From positions 1-50,067 of the forward strand of contig PDQK01000035.1 of NCBI GenBank assembly GCA_002746685.1: a DNA stretch of 50,067 nucleotides, given 5' to 3'. The stretch is from Desulfobulbus propionicus. GTDB taxonomy: Bacteria; Desulfobacterota; Desulfobulbia; Desulfobulbales; Desulfobulbaceae. The translations under genes and the position numbers were made by a program. Of this stretch, positions 30,318 through 40,091 are shown one piece after another (position 1 is the first letter of the stretch; every line of letters begins with the position of its first letter). Under the pieces are notes generated by a model, which ran no database searches, was not told the origin of the DNA, and was given only the letters and a program-made list of their open reading frames with translations.

Positions 30318-32237
30318 CTACTTGGCAACTCCCTTGTGTTTAGAAGGAACAGAACTGTCCAGGGAAGAGTGGTAAAAACAATAGGTGTTCCGACCGGTTT
30401 TCTTCGCTTCGTAAAGGGCCTGGTCGGCTTGAGTGATCACGGTTTCACCATCATCAGAATCATCTGGATAAAGCGCGATACCAATACTGGTTGAAATATG
30501 CACCTCATGCTCTTTGAGTTGCATAGATTGTCCCATGGATTGAATAATCTTCTTAGCCACGGCAGCCACATCGTGTTTACTTGAGATGCCATCCAGGATG
30601 AACACAAACTCATCGCCACCCAGCCTGGCAACGGTATCTGAGGCACGACACTGTTGCTGTAACCGCTGGGCAACTTCCACCAGGAGTAAATCACCGATAT
30701 CATGCCCCAGTGTATCATTGATATGCTTAAACTTATCCAAATCAAGATACATGAGAGCAACGCTTTTTTGCAAACGCCCAGACTTCGCCAGCGCCTGATT
30801 CAAGCGATCCTGGAACAACAGTCTATTGGGCAACCCGGTTAGCGTGTCATGGTGAGCCAGACGGTACAATCTGGATTGGCTATCCCTGAGTTCTTCTTCA
30901 ATCCGTAACCGATCCGTTACATCCCGAGCTACTTCAATAATACCATACAACTCCCCATTTTTGTGACGCAACGGCGATACTTCCAGTTCAAAGGTATTGT
31001 GAATTCCATTGCCGTGATAGGGATTATGGATGAGCTTTATCTGACGCCCATGCTGCTGTATTTCTTTTATGGGGCAAGGGTAATCGGTGGTACTACATGG
31101 CTCAGTGGCCCCACAAAACAGCTCGTAACATTTTTTACCCAGCATGGAACCAGTTGAGATGTGGCTGTCGATACGTGCTGCAGCGGTTCGATTGATGAGC
31201 AAAAGCGTATACTGCAGATCAATAACCATAACCGGGTCACCGGCACTGTCTATCACGGTCTGCAGAAAGTTACGCTCATGGTTCACGGCTTCATGCAGCT
31301 GCTGCTGAATAGCAGCAATAGCTTGCTCGCGCTGTTTTTGGAGAGAAATATTCTGATGGGTCCCTGTCATGCGAACAGGCATATTATTCTCGTCCCGCTC
31401 AACCACTCTGCCCCGATCCAGGTACCAAACCCATTGATCATCCTCATCTTTTACACGGTACTCAATGCGATACTCTTCTGTTTCTCCTGCCAAATGTTTA
31501 TTCAGGATGGCTAGAATCTCATCCTTATCATCGGGATGGATTCCCCGCCCACCTAACCCAGGGCCATGGGCACCATTGCGATAATCGAGATGGTCCATCT
31601 GGTTAGAACTGGTATGCATCTCACCAGTTTTAATGTTCCAGTCCCATAACCCCGCCTGGGAGGCATAAAGGGCAAGTTCGTACCGCTCTTCTACAGTACG
31701 CATTTCCTCTTCTTTCTGTCTGCCTTCTTCTTCCTGAAACAAGTGGCGTATGGCATGGCCGATGGATTCTCCAACCTGACTGAAGAGTTCCTTATAACGA
31801 CCTGTTTCCGAAACAGCTTCTGCTGTAGCATGAGCGATATAAAAACCGTACAGAGAGGGGGTACATTTGATGGCTGCACATAAACCGGAAGGGCAGTGTT
31901 CCTGGTACTCTTCTCCACAAAGAATGCAATCCGCATTATTGCAAACCAAAAGTGCAGATTCTCCAGACTGGAGTAACCGCATGCCACATTCTGGAAATAT
32001 CCCCTGACGAAGTCGCTCCATGATACCTCCCTGTCGGCCGGCAAAGCCTGTTTCAGCAGTAATCATCCCACCAGTGGATTCGTCGATGAGTACGACCAGG
32101 GCCGAAGAGAAAGAGCTGTTATCAACCAGCCGATCACATATCCCCTGCAGTAAGGCAGGCAGGTCCCTTTCTATGAGGAGAAAACGACACACCTCGTACA
32201 TGGAGCCGAGCACACTCTTTTGCTCACGCTGTTCCAT
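30318..32237 (-). CDS. Diguanylate cyclase with GAF-like and two PAS domains
   Basis: A 639-residue soluble sensor. The N-terminal region (about 1-175) resembles a GAF domain but holds a cysteine cluster: Cys84, 99, 104, 107, 115, 120 and 125. A PAS_3-type domain follows (about 185-310, WDWNIKTGEMH, IHPDDKDE, and a YRIEYRVKDEDDQWVW core), then a second PAS (about 330-450) with its own cysteines (CYELFCGATEPC...CPIKE). The GGDEF domain (about 465-625) has the intact catalytic GGDEF at 540-544 and the product-inhibition site RASD five residues before it. It should therefore make c-di-GMP. No EAL domain or membrane segment is visible. It lies 205 bases after the sigma-54 regulator on the same strand. 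Confidence 0.93.
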   Translation of the reverse strand: MEQREQKSVLGSMYEVCRFLLIERDLPALLQGICDRLVDNSSFSSALVVLIDESTGGMITAETGFAGRQGGIMERLRQGIFPECGMRLLQSGESALLVCNNADCILCGEEYQEHCPSGLCAAIKCTPSLYGFYIAHATAEAVSETGRYKELFSQVGESIGHAIRHLFQEEEGRQKEEEMRTVEERYELALYASQAGLWDWNIKTGEMHTSSNQMDHLDYRNGAHGPGLGGRGIHPDDKDEILAILNKHLAGETEEYRIEYRVKDEDDQWVWYLDRGRVVERDENNMPVRMTGTHQNISLQKQREQAIAAIQQQLHEAVNHERNFLQTVIDSAGDPVMVIDLQYTLLLINRTAAARIDSHISTGSMLGKKCYELFCGATEPCSTTDYPCPIKEIQQHGRQIKLIHNPYHGNGIHNTFELEVSPLRHKNGELYGIIEVARDVTDRLRIEEELRDSQSRLYRLAHHDTLTGLPNRLLFQDRLNQALAKSGRLQKSVALMYLDLDKFKHINDTLGHDIGDLLLVEVAQRLQQQCRASDTVARLGGDEFVFILDGISSKHDVAAVAKKIIQSMGQSMQLKEHEVHISTSIGIALYPDDSDDGETVITQADQALYEAKKTGRNTYCFYHSSLDSSVPSKHKGVAK

Positions 32238-32442
32238 TATGTGTTTTTCTCCGCAAGATATTCAGGCATCTTTTTTTTTATGATGAAGAGCAGGTCATCA
32301 TCGTAAAGGGAGGTCCCAGTTCGGTTGCTCCAGAAAAAATACATCAGTAGTAACTGTTCAGCAGCACCTCAACTTAAACAGCTACACTCATTGTAAGCTG
32401 TTGAGTATATCCATGTTTAACAATGTGAATAATGTTGATATG

Positions 32443-33798
32443 TTAATTTATATTATAACTCTTCAACTTATTCAAGAGCGTCTTGCGGGTTATTTGCAGT
32501 CTTCTGGCGGCTTCACTGCGATTCCCCTCAGTTTCTTTGAGCGTTTTTAAGATGAGCGCTTTTTCTGCTTCTTTTAAGGTGGCCGGTGTTTTTTCCTCCT
32601 GTGCAGGATTGAGACCGGCCCAGCGCTGAACCGACATGGGGAGTCCTGCCACATCCAGATATTCCCCACGCATGAGAATGACACCTCGCTCAATGGAATT
32701 TTCCAGCTCACGCACGTTACCAGGCCAGGGGTAACGGATCAGGATATCCATGCACTCGGGTGTTACCCCCCGTACTTCCCTCCCATTTTTCTCTGCAAAA
32801 CGGCGGATAAAAAAATCGACCAGTAGGGGAATATCGCCTTCCCGCTTTCGTAAAGGGGGGACTTCTAACACCACCACATTTAAACGATAATAGAGATCTT
32901 CCCGAAACCGACTTGCTGCTACTTCTTGTTCGAGATTACGGTTTGTGGCGGTGACGATCCGCGCATCAACCTGGAGGGTTTCATGCCCCCCAACCCGCTC
33001 CAGTTCCTGCTCCTGGAGGACCCGAAGCAGTTTGACCTGCATGGCTGGTGAGGTTTCTCCGATCTCATCCAAAAACAGGGTGCCCCCCTGGGCTTGGACA
33101 AATCGACCTTCGCGCCTCCGATCAGCCCCGGTAAACGCCCCTTTTTCATGACCAAACAGCTCAGACTCCAGCAGATTTTCTGCAAGGGCAGCACAGTTCA
33201 CCTTAACCAGCGGGCCTTTTTTCCGGTTACTGTTATGGTGGATGGCTGAGGCAACCAGTTCCTTGCCTGTACCTGACTCACCATAGATAAGCACTGTGGC
33301 CTCGGTGGGTGCCACCTGGACAATCAACTGCCACAGGTTTTGCATGGCCGCTGAGCTGCCGATGAATCGTTCATTCACACCAAAGGGCTCACCTGCAATG
33401 GTCTCATCTGGCTGCTGAAGATGCCCCATGGCAATTTCCAGGGTCTGGCGCAGCTTGTCAAAATCCAGTGGTTTGGTCAGATAATCATGGGCCCCTTCCT
33501 TCATGGCCTCAACAGCCGAATCCACCGAGGAAAAAGCGGTCATGATCACCACCGGAATGGCCGGGTTAATGGCATGGATTTTTTTGAGCGCCTCCATACC
33601 ATCCATCACGGTCATACGCACATCCATGACAATGGCATCAAAGGGCCCTTGCTCCACAGCCTCAACCGCGGTTACCCCGTCATCGGCTTCTGCAGCGTCC
33701 CAGCCCCATTCAGCAAAAAGCGAACTGAGCATGAAACGGTGCACCTTTTCGTCATCCACCACCAGGATGCGGCACTGCTCTTTTTTATTCTCACTCAT
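32443..33798 (-). CDS. Sigma-54-dependent response regulator (NtrC/ZraR family)
   Basis: A 451-residue regulator in three parts. The receiver domain (1-125) has Asp15, Asp16 and the phosphorylation site Asp59 in VMDVRM, plus YLTKPL. The AAA+ domain (about 145-375) has Walker A GESGTGKE, the sigma-54 contact loop [15 protein letters not shown], Walker [10 protein letters not shown] and [14 protein letters not shown] Fis-type helix-turn-helix ends the protein ([20 protein letters not shown]). It activates RNA polymerase carrying sigma-54 after phosphorylation by a histidine kinase not present in this window. It is divergent from rlmD with only 61 bases between the starts. A GGDEF gene follows downstream. 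Confidence 0.96.
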   Translation of the reverse strand: MSENKKEQCRILVVDDEKVHRFMLSSLFAEWGWDAAEADDGVTAVEAVEQGPFDAIVMDVRMTVMDGMEALKKIHAINPAIPVVIMTAFSSVDSAVEAMKEGAHDYLTKPLDFDKLRQTLEIAMGHLQQPDETIAGEPFGVNERFIGSSAAMQNLWQLIVQVAPTEATVLIYGESGTGKELVASAIHHNSNRKKGPLVKVNCAALAENLLESELFGHEKGAFTGADRRREGRFVQAQGGTLFLDEIGETSPAMQVKLLRVLQEQELERVGGHETLQVDARIVTATNRNLEQEVAASRFREDLYYRLNVVVLEVPPLRKREGDIPLLVDFFIRRFAEKNGREVRGVTPECMDILIRYPWPGNVRELENSIERGVILMRGEYLDVAGLPMSVQRWAGLNPAQEEKTPATLKEAEKALILKTLKETEGNRSEAARRLQITRKTLLNKLKSYNIN

Positions 33799-33859
33799 GG
33801 TATTGCTTTTGTTTTTTCAACATGCTGCCTATAGTAACGTCAAACGCAAGGAGAAACAA

Positions 33860-35143
33860 TTGGAACATTCACTGGACATTAAAAAGCTTATTCATGGCGG
33901 AGCCGGACTGGGTTACCTGGAAGATGGCCTTGTGACCATGGTGCCCTTTGTACTTCCCGGAGAGACAGTGGTGGTAGCGGAGAAAAAACGGACGAAAAAG
34001 CTGCTCACAGCTGAGCTTGTGCAAGTACGCTCCCCTGCTCCTGAACGCCAGACGCCCCCCTGCCCATATTATATGCGCTGTGGAGGCTGCAACCTGCAAC
34101 ACATTGACTACCTGGAGCAGGCCAGGCTCAAGCGGTTACTGCTGCAGGAAACCCTGGAGCGGAGCAAGATAGATCTTACAGGTATACCAGTGGAGAATAC
34201 CCTGGCCTCGCCAGAGTCGCTCTATTATCGTCATCGCATCCGGCTTCATCTGGATAAAAAGCAGCGCTTGGGATTTTATCGCATCCAGTCTAACCAGATA
34301 ATTCCGCTACAGTCCTGTCTGCTGGCAACTGACACCATACATTCTGCTGTACAAACCTTTGTCGACCGTGACCTCACGCCTGAGTTGGCAACACACTGTA
34401 AGGCCGTTGAGTTTGTTGCTTCACCACACACAGGTGAAGTTACCATACTGCTCCATCCACGATCCCCCAGGCACAATAAACTTGATGTTTACCCGGTCAA
34501 AACAGGAGGTACCACACACATCAAAATCAAGGGAGCTGCACCACCCCAGGCTGGATATACAGAACCGAACCTGCACCAGAGGTTCACCATACCAGCAGGG
34601 GCATACCAACTGAGCTGGGATCACAACTGTTTTTTTCAAACCAATCCCCAACAAAATCAGCAACTGGTTGAGCTGCTCTGCTCAGTCCTGGAGAAAATAC
34701 AACCTGCAATGATGCTCGACCTCTTCTGCGGGATCGGTAATTTTTCCATCCCTGCTGCGCTCATGGGCTGGAAGGTTATAGGGGTGGAACATAACCACCA
34801 TTCTATCTATTGGGCCAAGTACAATAGTAAACAGGTCGCAGGGAAGGCAACCTTTATCTGTGAACCAGTAGCAAAGGCACTAAAATCCTTTACCTCCAAG
34901 AATGAGCAGGTAGACCTGGTGTTAGTCGACCCTCCCCGTCAGGGATTGGAAAAACAAACCGTACAAGCCATTATCCAGCTTGCCCCCAAAAACATGATCT
35001 ACATTTCATGTGATCCTGCCACCTTGGGACGGGACCTCAACCTGCTCATAGCAGCAGGTTTTTCCATAAAAAATGTAACACCCATTGACATGTTTCCCCA
35101 GACCCACCACATTGAATCACTGGTAGTTCTGGAAAAAAATTGA
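33860..35143 (+). CDS. rlmD: 23S rRNA (uracil-C5)-methyltransferase, RlmD/RumA type
   Basis: A SAM-dependent enzyme that methylates a uracil of 23S rRNA. The frame is open back to 33503, but that part is antisense to the response regulator and reads as junk; the TTG at 33860 with AAGGAG six bases upstream gives a 427-residue family-length protein. A TRAM-like domain (2-60) leads to the iron-sulfur ligands Cys68, Cys74, Cys77 and Cys153, matching the four-cysteine site of RlmD. The methyltransferase core has DLFCGIGNFSIPAA, VDPPRQGLE, the nucleophile Cys384 in ISCDPATLGRDL and the base Glu419, 35 residues apart as in E. coli RlmD. A TrmA- or RlmC-like specificity cannot be excluded. Confidence 0.92.
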   Translation: MEHSLDIKKLIHGGAGLGYLEDGLVTMVPFVLPGETVVVAEKKRTKKLLTAELVQVRSPAPERQTPPCPYYMRCGGCNLQHIDYLEQARLKRLLLQETLERSKIDLTGIPVENTLASPESLYYRHRIRLHLDKKQRLGFYRIQSNQIIPLQSCLLATDTIHSAVQTFVDRDLTPELATHCKAVEFVASPHTGEVTILLHPRSPRHNKLDVYPVKTGGTTHIKIKGAAPPQAGYTEPNLHQRFTIPAGAYQLSWDHNCFFQTNPQQNQQLVELLCSVLEKIQPAMMLDLFCGIGNFSIPAALMGWKVIGVEHNHHSIYWAKYNSKQVAGKATFICEPVAKALKSFTSKNEQVDLVLVDPPRQGLEKQTVQAIIQLAPKNMIYISCDPATLGRDLNLLIAAGFSIKNVTPIDMFPQTHHIESLVVLEKN

Positions 35144-35275
35144 CATCCGTACCTCGACGCACTATTTATACGTGCTTTTATTTTAATCACAGCTGCGGCC
35201 TTTTATTTTATATATACCGCTCATGGGAATGTTTTCTTTCTCCCTTCTCACACGCTTTAACAAGCCAATTAACTC

Positions 35276-36769
35276 ATGGAAACAACAAGTAATTTTTTGC
35301 AACAACGTCGAGAAAAAGCTAACGCCCTGGCCCAGGAAGGGGTCAAGCTCTATAGCAACACCTTTACCGCACCACAACACATCGCAGAGATTCTTCCTCA
35401 CGGTGAGCCCTTAAGTGCAGAACAACGCGATGAAAGTGGCACAACCTACCGTGTTGCCGGGCGGATCATGTCCATGCGCAAATTTGGCAAGGCAGCCTTT
35501 TTTCACCTACAGGACGCCTCGGGTCGGATGCAGATCTATATCCGGCGTGACACCGTTGGCAGTAAGGAGTTCAATCAATTCAAAAAGTGGGATGTGGGCG
35601 ATATCGTCGGCGTAGCAGGCAAGCTGTTTAAAACCAAGGTGGGCGAGACCTCCATTGATGCCAGGACCGTCTCTATGATCTCCAAGTCCATGCGTCCGCT
35701 GCCTGAAAAATTCCACGGCCTGACCGATGTGGAAACCAGATACCGCCAGCGCTACCTCGACCTCATCGTCAATCAGGAGACAAAAGAAACCTTCAAAAAA
35801 CGGGTGGAAATCATCCGCCTGGTCCGAGAGTTTCTTAACAACCGCGGCTTCATGGAAGTGGAAACCCCCATGATGCAGCCTATTCCTGGCGGGGCAACCG
35901 CTAAACCTTTTAAAACCCACCACAACGCATTGGATATGGACCTCTATCTCCGTATCGCGCCAGAGCTGTACCTGAAAAGGCTTTTGGTAGGTGGTTTTGA
36001 GCGGGTTTTTGAAATTAATCGTAACTTCCGTAATGAAGGGCTTTCCACCAGGCATAATCCGGAATTCACCATGCTGGAGTTTTATCAGGCCTATGCAACC
36101 TACCATGACATGATGGACCTGACCGAAGAGATGATCTCCTGGATGGCCTCAGAGGTGACCGGTTCCATGGAAATTACCTACCAGGGAACTGCAGTTAATC
36201 TGACTCCACCATGGCAAAGACTGACCATGGATGAGGCGATTATTCAGGTGGGTGGCATTGACCCTGCCGTTCTGGAAAATGAGGAAGCAATTTTTGCGTT
36301 GGTTAAGGAAAAAGGCATAGCATTGCAGCCAGAAGCAGGTGTTGGTAAGGCTAAAACCGAGCTGTTCGAACTGCTGGTTGAAGACAAGCTCATTGACCCA
36401 ACCTTTATCACCTCCTACCCCACTGAGGTTTCCCCTCTTGCCCGCCGCAACGAGGAAGACCCCAGCATTACCGACCGTTTTGAGTTGTTTATCACTGGTC
36501 GCGAGATTGCCAACGCGTTCAGCGAGCTCAATGACCCGATAGATCAGCACCAGCGTTTTGCTGCCCAGATTGAGCAGCGCGGTGATGACGATGAAATCCA
36601 CCCGGTGCTGGATCACGATTATGTGCGTGCTTTGGAATACGGTATGCCTTCAGCAGCGGGTGAAGGCATAGGGATAGACCGGTTGGTGATGCTGTTGACT
36701 GATGCCCCTTCCATCCGCGACGTTATCCTTTTTCCACATCTCAAGCCAGAAGCACGGGAAGAAGAGTAA
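35276..36769 (+). CDS. lysS: Lysyl-tRNA synthetase, class II
   Basis: Charges tRNA-Lys. The 497-residue protein has the N-terminal OB-fold anticodon-binding domain (VAGRIMSMRKFGKAAFFHLQ), then the class II catalytic core: motif 1 FMEVETPMMQPIPGGATAKP, motif 2 RNFRNEGLSTRHNPEFTMLE and motif 3 GIGIDRLVMLLTD, ending SIRDVILFPHLKPE. Length and order are standard. No strong ribosome-binding site precedes the ATG. lolC/E and lolD follow closely, a gene order seen in other deltaproteobacteria. Confidence 0.97.
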   Translation: METTSNFLQQRREKANALAQEGVKLYSNTFTAPQHIAEILPHGEPLSAEQRDESGTTYRVAGRIMSMRKFGKAAFFHLQDASGRMQIYIRRDTVGSKEFNQFKKWDVGDIVGVAGKLFKTKVGETSIDARTVSMISKSMRPLPEKFHGLTDVETRYRQRYLDLIVNQETKETFKKRVEIIRLVREFLNNRGFMEVETPMMQPIPGGATAKPFKTHHNALDMDLYLRIAPELYLKRLLVGGFERVFEINRNFRNEGLSTRHNPEFTMLEFYQAYATYHDMMDLTEEMISWMASEVTGSMEITYQGTAVNLTPPWQRLTMDEAIIQVGGIDPAVLENEEAIFALVKEKGIALQPEAGVGKAKTELFELLVEDKLIDPTFITSYPTEVSPLARRNEEDPSITDRFELFITGREIANAFSELNDPIDQHQRFAAQIEQRGDDDEIHPVLDHDYVRALEYGMPSAAGEGIGIDRLVMLLTDAPSIRDVILFPHLKPEAREEE

Positions 36770-36810
36770 CGATCCCCTCCCCCCCAACCAGGAACCCATC
36801 ACCAACAGCC

Positions 36811-38037
36811 ATGGCCTCTTATGAATGGTTCATCTGCCAGCGCTACTTACGTGCTAAACGGCAGCAAAAATTTATCTCGCTGATCACCGTTATCTCTGTG
36901 TTAGGCGTGGCTGTTGGGGTTCTGGCGCTCATCGTGGTGCTCAGCGTGTACACGGGCTTTACCCAGGGACTGCGTGACCAGATCATTGGCATCAACGCGC
37001 ATGTGCTGATTCAGGGCTACAGCGGCTCCATCAGAGAGCCCAAGCAGGTGTTGCAGGAGGTGGAAGCTGTCTCTGGGGTACTTGCAGCAACCCCCTATAT
37101 CTATGGTCAGGCATTGATCACCTCTGGGAGCACCTCAACCGGCATTATTCTGCGTGGCATTGATCACCAATCAGCGATCAAGGTCATCACCCTGGGGGAG
37201 GCAATGGATTCCGGCTCCCTGGCTGATCTGGATAACCCATCGGGTTTGCCCACCATTGTACTTGGGACCGAGCTTGCCAAACGGCTCCGGCTCACGGTGG
37301 GTGATAAGGTACGGCTCATCTCACCCAACGGCCCTTTAACGCCCATGGGTGTGCTGCCAAAAATCAAAACCTGCGTCCTGATCGGAACCTTTGAAACCGG
37401 CATGTATGAGTATGACTCCACCATGGGCTATACCAACTTGTCCACCGCCCGTGCCCTGACAGGCCTGGAAACAGGGGTGCATGGGCTGGAAGTAAAGGTC
37501 AAAAACGTTGATTTTGCAGACCAAACAGCAAGGGCCATCAGTGAGGCCATTGGCCCCGGCTACTCGGTGCGGGACTGGATGCAGATCAACCAAAATCTGT
37601 TTGCCGCGCTTAAGCTTGAAAAGGTGGGCATCTTCATTGCTCTTGATCTGATCATCCTGGTGGCGGCACTCAATATCATCAGCGCCCTGATCATGGTGGT
37701 GATGGAAAAAACCCGGGACATTGCCATCCTCAAGTCCATGGGCGCAACCACCAGGTCAATCATGCGTATTTTTTTCTACCAGGGTACGGTGATCGGTCTT
37801 ACCGGCACCACCCTTGGTGTCATTGGCGGGCTCAGCCTGTGTACCATTTTACGTACATATACAATAATTGAGCTGCCCTCCAATGTCTATCCCATGTCTA
37901 CCATGCCCATAAAGGTAGTACCTTTTGACGTGGCTCTGATAGCGGTTTCAGCCATCATCATCACCCTGCTTGCCACGTTGTATCCTTCGTGGAAAGCGTC
38001 TACAGTTCGCCCTGCAGAGGCATTGACCTATGAGTAA
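36811..38037 (+). CDS. Lipoprotein-releasing system permease (LolC/LolE family)
   Basis: The inner-membrane subunit of the ABC exporter that extracts lipoproteins for outer-membrane transport. The 408-residue protein has one N-terminal transmembrane helix (about 25-50, LITVISVLGVAVGVLALIV), a large periplasmic MacB-like domain (about 55-265) and three C-terminal helices, with the coupling motif MEKTRDIAILKSMGAT between the first two. One gene stands where enterobacteria have separate lolC and lolE, so the transporter may be a homodimer. Its stop codon overlaps the lolD start by 8 bases. Upstream lysS ends 41 bases before. Confidence 0.93.
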   Translation: MASYEWFICQRYLRAKRQQKFISLITVISVLGVAVGVLALIVVLSVYTGFTQGLRDQIIGINAHVLIQGYSGSIREPKQVLQEVEAVSGVLAATPYIYGQALITSGSTSTGIILRGIDHQSAIKVITLGEAMDSGSLADLDNPSGLPTIVLGTELAKRLRLTVGDKVRLISPNGPLTPMGVLPKIKTCVLIGTFETGMYEYDSTMGYTNLSTARALTGLETGVHGLEVKVKNVDFADQTARAISEAIGPGYSVRDWMQINQNLFAALKLEKVGIFIALDLIILVAALNIISALIMVVMEKTRDIAILKSMGATTRSIMRIFFYQGTVIGLTGTTLGVIGGLSLCTILRTYTIIELPSNVYPMSTMPIKVVPFDVALIAVSAIIITLLATLYPSWKASTVRPAEALTYE

Positions 38038-38722
38038 TGCTGTTTTGTCTCAGGCTCCACTGTTAGAAGCGCGAAATATCTGCAAATCATACCAGCAAGG
38101 TGGAGGTGATATTCAGGTACTTAGCGATGTCAACATCCAAATTCAGCCCAGGGAAATGACCGCAATTGTAGGAGCATCCGGCTCTGGAAAAACTACCCTG
38201 CTCCAGATCCTTGGTACTCTGGACGGGGTCGACAGTGGTCAGATCCTGTTTCAGGGCAAAGAGCTGACAACCCTTTCTGAAAGCAAACTTGCTGCCCACC
38301 GCAATACCAACATCGGGTTCATTTTCCAGTTTCACCACCTCCTGCCGGAATTTACCGCTCTGGAAAATATTATGATGCCAGGACTCATAAAGGGGCTTGA
38401 TAAACAAGAGCTCCAGGCTGATGCGCATGAACTGCTTGAGAAAATTGGCCTGAAACAACGTGCTGATCATCGCAGTGGTGAACTTTCCGGTGGAGAGCAA
38501 CAGCGTATCGCATTAGCCCGCTCGCTGGTGCTCAAACCTTCCCTCCTCCTGGCTGATGAGCCAACCGGCAACCTGGACTCAGCAAGCGGTGAAATGGTGT
38601 TTGGGATGCTGCAGGAGTTGACGCAGACCATCTCATTTAGTGTGGTGATGGTAACCCACAACATGGAACTGGCTCGCCAAATGGATAACTGCCTTACCTT
38701 ACAAGACGGCACGCTTTCCTGA
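38030..38722 (+). CDS. lolD: Lipoprotein-releasing system ATP-binding protein LolD
   Basis: The ATPase of the lipoprotein exporter. The 230-residue protein has Walker A GASGSGKTT, a Q-loop in FIFQFHHLLPEFTALENIMM (the LLPEF stretch is typical of LolD), signature LSGGEQQRIALARSL, Walker B LLLADEPTGNLD and the switch His in MVTHN. It overlaps the permease gene by 8 bases (ATGAGTAA), a strong sign of translational coupling. The gene run ends here; asd converges from the other side. Confidence 0.96.
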   Translation: MSNAVLSQAPLLEARNICKSYQQGGGDIQVLSDVNIQIQPREMTAIVGASGSGKTTLLQILGTLDGVDSGQILFQGKELTTLSESKLAAHRNTNIGFIFQFHHLLPEFTALENIMMPGLIKGLDKQELQADAHELLEKIGLKQRADHRSGELSGGEQQRIALARSLVLKPSLLLADEPTGNLDSASGEMVFGMLQELTQTISFSVVMVTHNMELARQMDNCLTLQDGTLS

Positions 38723-38881
38723 AGTATCCCGGCCCAACTGAGAGGGGTAGGGTTGTTCCTCAAACCTGCCCCCGTGACGGTTTAGCACCTGATTCTTCAT
38801 AACGTATTGATTACGAGCTGTATAATCAATTACACCACCGCCTTGTATCTGCACTGTTTTTGAACGCTCACGGATTCAGGT

Positions 38882-38921
38882 TAAAAAAAAGCGGTAATTG
38901 CAAAAAATCCGCAATTACCGC
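38882..38921 (-). terminator. Rho-independent terminator after asd
   Basis: GCGGTAATTGC (38891-38901) and its perfect complement (38911-38921) form an 11-bp stem with a 9-base loop. The plus-strand A-run at 38883-38890 becomes a U-run in the minus-strand RNA. It is 30 bases past the asd stop codon. The remaining gap to lolD (38723-38880) holds nothing recognisable. Confidence 0.85.
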
Positions 38922-38950
38922 CGCTTGGCCTAAACGATGAAACGCCTGGG

Positions 38951-40069
38951 TTATGAGGTGCTTTCCAGCACAATGTTCAGCATCCTGCGCAGTGGTTCAG
39001 CCGCTCCCCACAGGAGCTGATCCCCCACAGAGAACGCGCTCACATACTCTGGCCCCAGGTTCATTTTCCGCACCCTTCCCACAGGGATATCAAGGGTTCC
39101 GGTGACCCGTGCCGGGGTAAGCTCTTTCAGCGTCTCCTCCTTCCTGTTTGGTACAAGATAGACCCAGTCATTATGCGCAGCAAGAACCTGCTCCACTTCA
39201 TCAATGGGGACATCCGTATTCAGCTTAATGGTAAAGGCCTGACTGTGACACCGCATGGAGCCAATCCGCACACAGTTCCCATCCACTGGAATAGGCGTAT
39301 CTGTACGCCCTAAAATCTTATTGGTTTCCGTTACCCCTTTCCACTCCTCTCTGGTCTGACCATTTTCCATGGGTACATCAATCCAGGGAATCAGGCTTGC
39401 GGCCAGGGCTGCGCCAAAGTTATCCACAGGAAACAGAGGACTGCGCAGGGTATTGGTAACGTTCTGGTCTACAGCAAGCACCGCTGATTTGGGATCATCA
39501 AGCAGATCGCCTGCGTTCTCACCAACAATCCGCATCTGCTGGACCAGCTCCTTCATGTTCTTGGCCCCGGCACCAGAGGCGGCCTGGTAGGTTTGTGAGC
39601 TGACCCACTCCACCCAGCCTTTTTCAAACAGGCCGCCAAGCGCCATAAGCATAAGCGATACAGTGCAGTTGCCCCCTATGTATTTCTTGATACCATCAGC
39701 AAGACCTTTATCAATGACTGCACGGTTAACAGGGTCCAGCACAATGATAGCATCCTCATCCAAACGCAGCTTGGAGGCTGCATCAATCCAGTACCCCTGC
39801 CATCCCTTAGTCATCAGTTCGGGGTAGACGGTTCCCGTATAGCTGCCGCCCTGACAGGAAACGATAATATCTACATCTGCAAGCAAAGAAGCATCATTGG
39901 CATCCAGTAACTCATAGGTGGTGCCATTTATCTCAGGCCCCGACTGACCGGCCTGGGAGGTGGAGAAAAATCTGGGCTCATACCCTTCAAAATCGCCTTC
40001 TTCACGCATCCGATCCATGAGCACGGAGCCAACCATTCCTCGCCAGCCAATTATTCCTACTTTTTTCAT
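38951..40069 (-). CDS. asd: Aspartate-semialdehyde dehydrogenase
   Basis: Reduces aspartyl phosphate to aspartate semialdehyde for lysine, diaminopimelate, threonine and methionine synthesis. The 372-residue protein is the Gram-negative type: N-terminal NADP loop [15 protein letters not shown], then FFSTSQAG, the catalytic Cys in [28 protein letters not shown] and the substrate-binding [16 protein letters not shown]. It follows the PRPP-synthetase-like gene by 22 bases and ends in a clear terminator. leuB, hisD and asd are neighbours, but they belong to different amino-acid pathways. Confidence 0.97.
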   Translation of the reverse strand: MKKVGIIGWRGMVGSVLMDRMREEGDFEGYEPRFFSTSQAGQSGPEINGTTYELLDANDASLLADVDIIVSCQGGSYTGTVYPELMTKGWQGYWIDAASKLRLDEDAIIVLDPVNRAVIDKGLADGIKKYIGGNCTVSLMLMALGGLFEKGWVEWVSSQTYQAASGAGAKNMKELVQQMRIVGENAGDLLDDPKSAVLAVDQNVTNTLRSPLFPVDNFGAALAASLIPWIDVPMENGQTREEWKGVTETNKILGRTDTPIPVDGNCVRIGSMRCHSQAFTIKLNTDVPIDEVEQVLAAHNDWVYLVPNRKEETLKELTPARVTGTLDIPVGRVRKMNLGPEYVSAFSVGDQLLWGAAEPLRRMLNIVLESTS

Positions 40070-40091
40070 CGCACTTCTCTTTTTTGTTTTT

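Noticed and set aside
33503..33859. N-terminal extension of the rlmD frame
   Set aside because: This part is antisense to the response regulator and is Ser/Thr/Ala-rich without homology; a TTG with AAGGAG at 33860 gives the normal protein.
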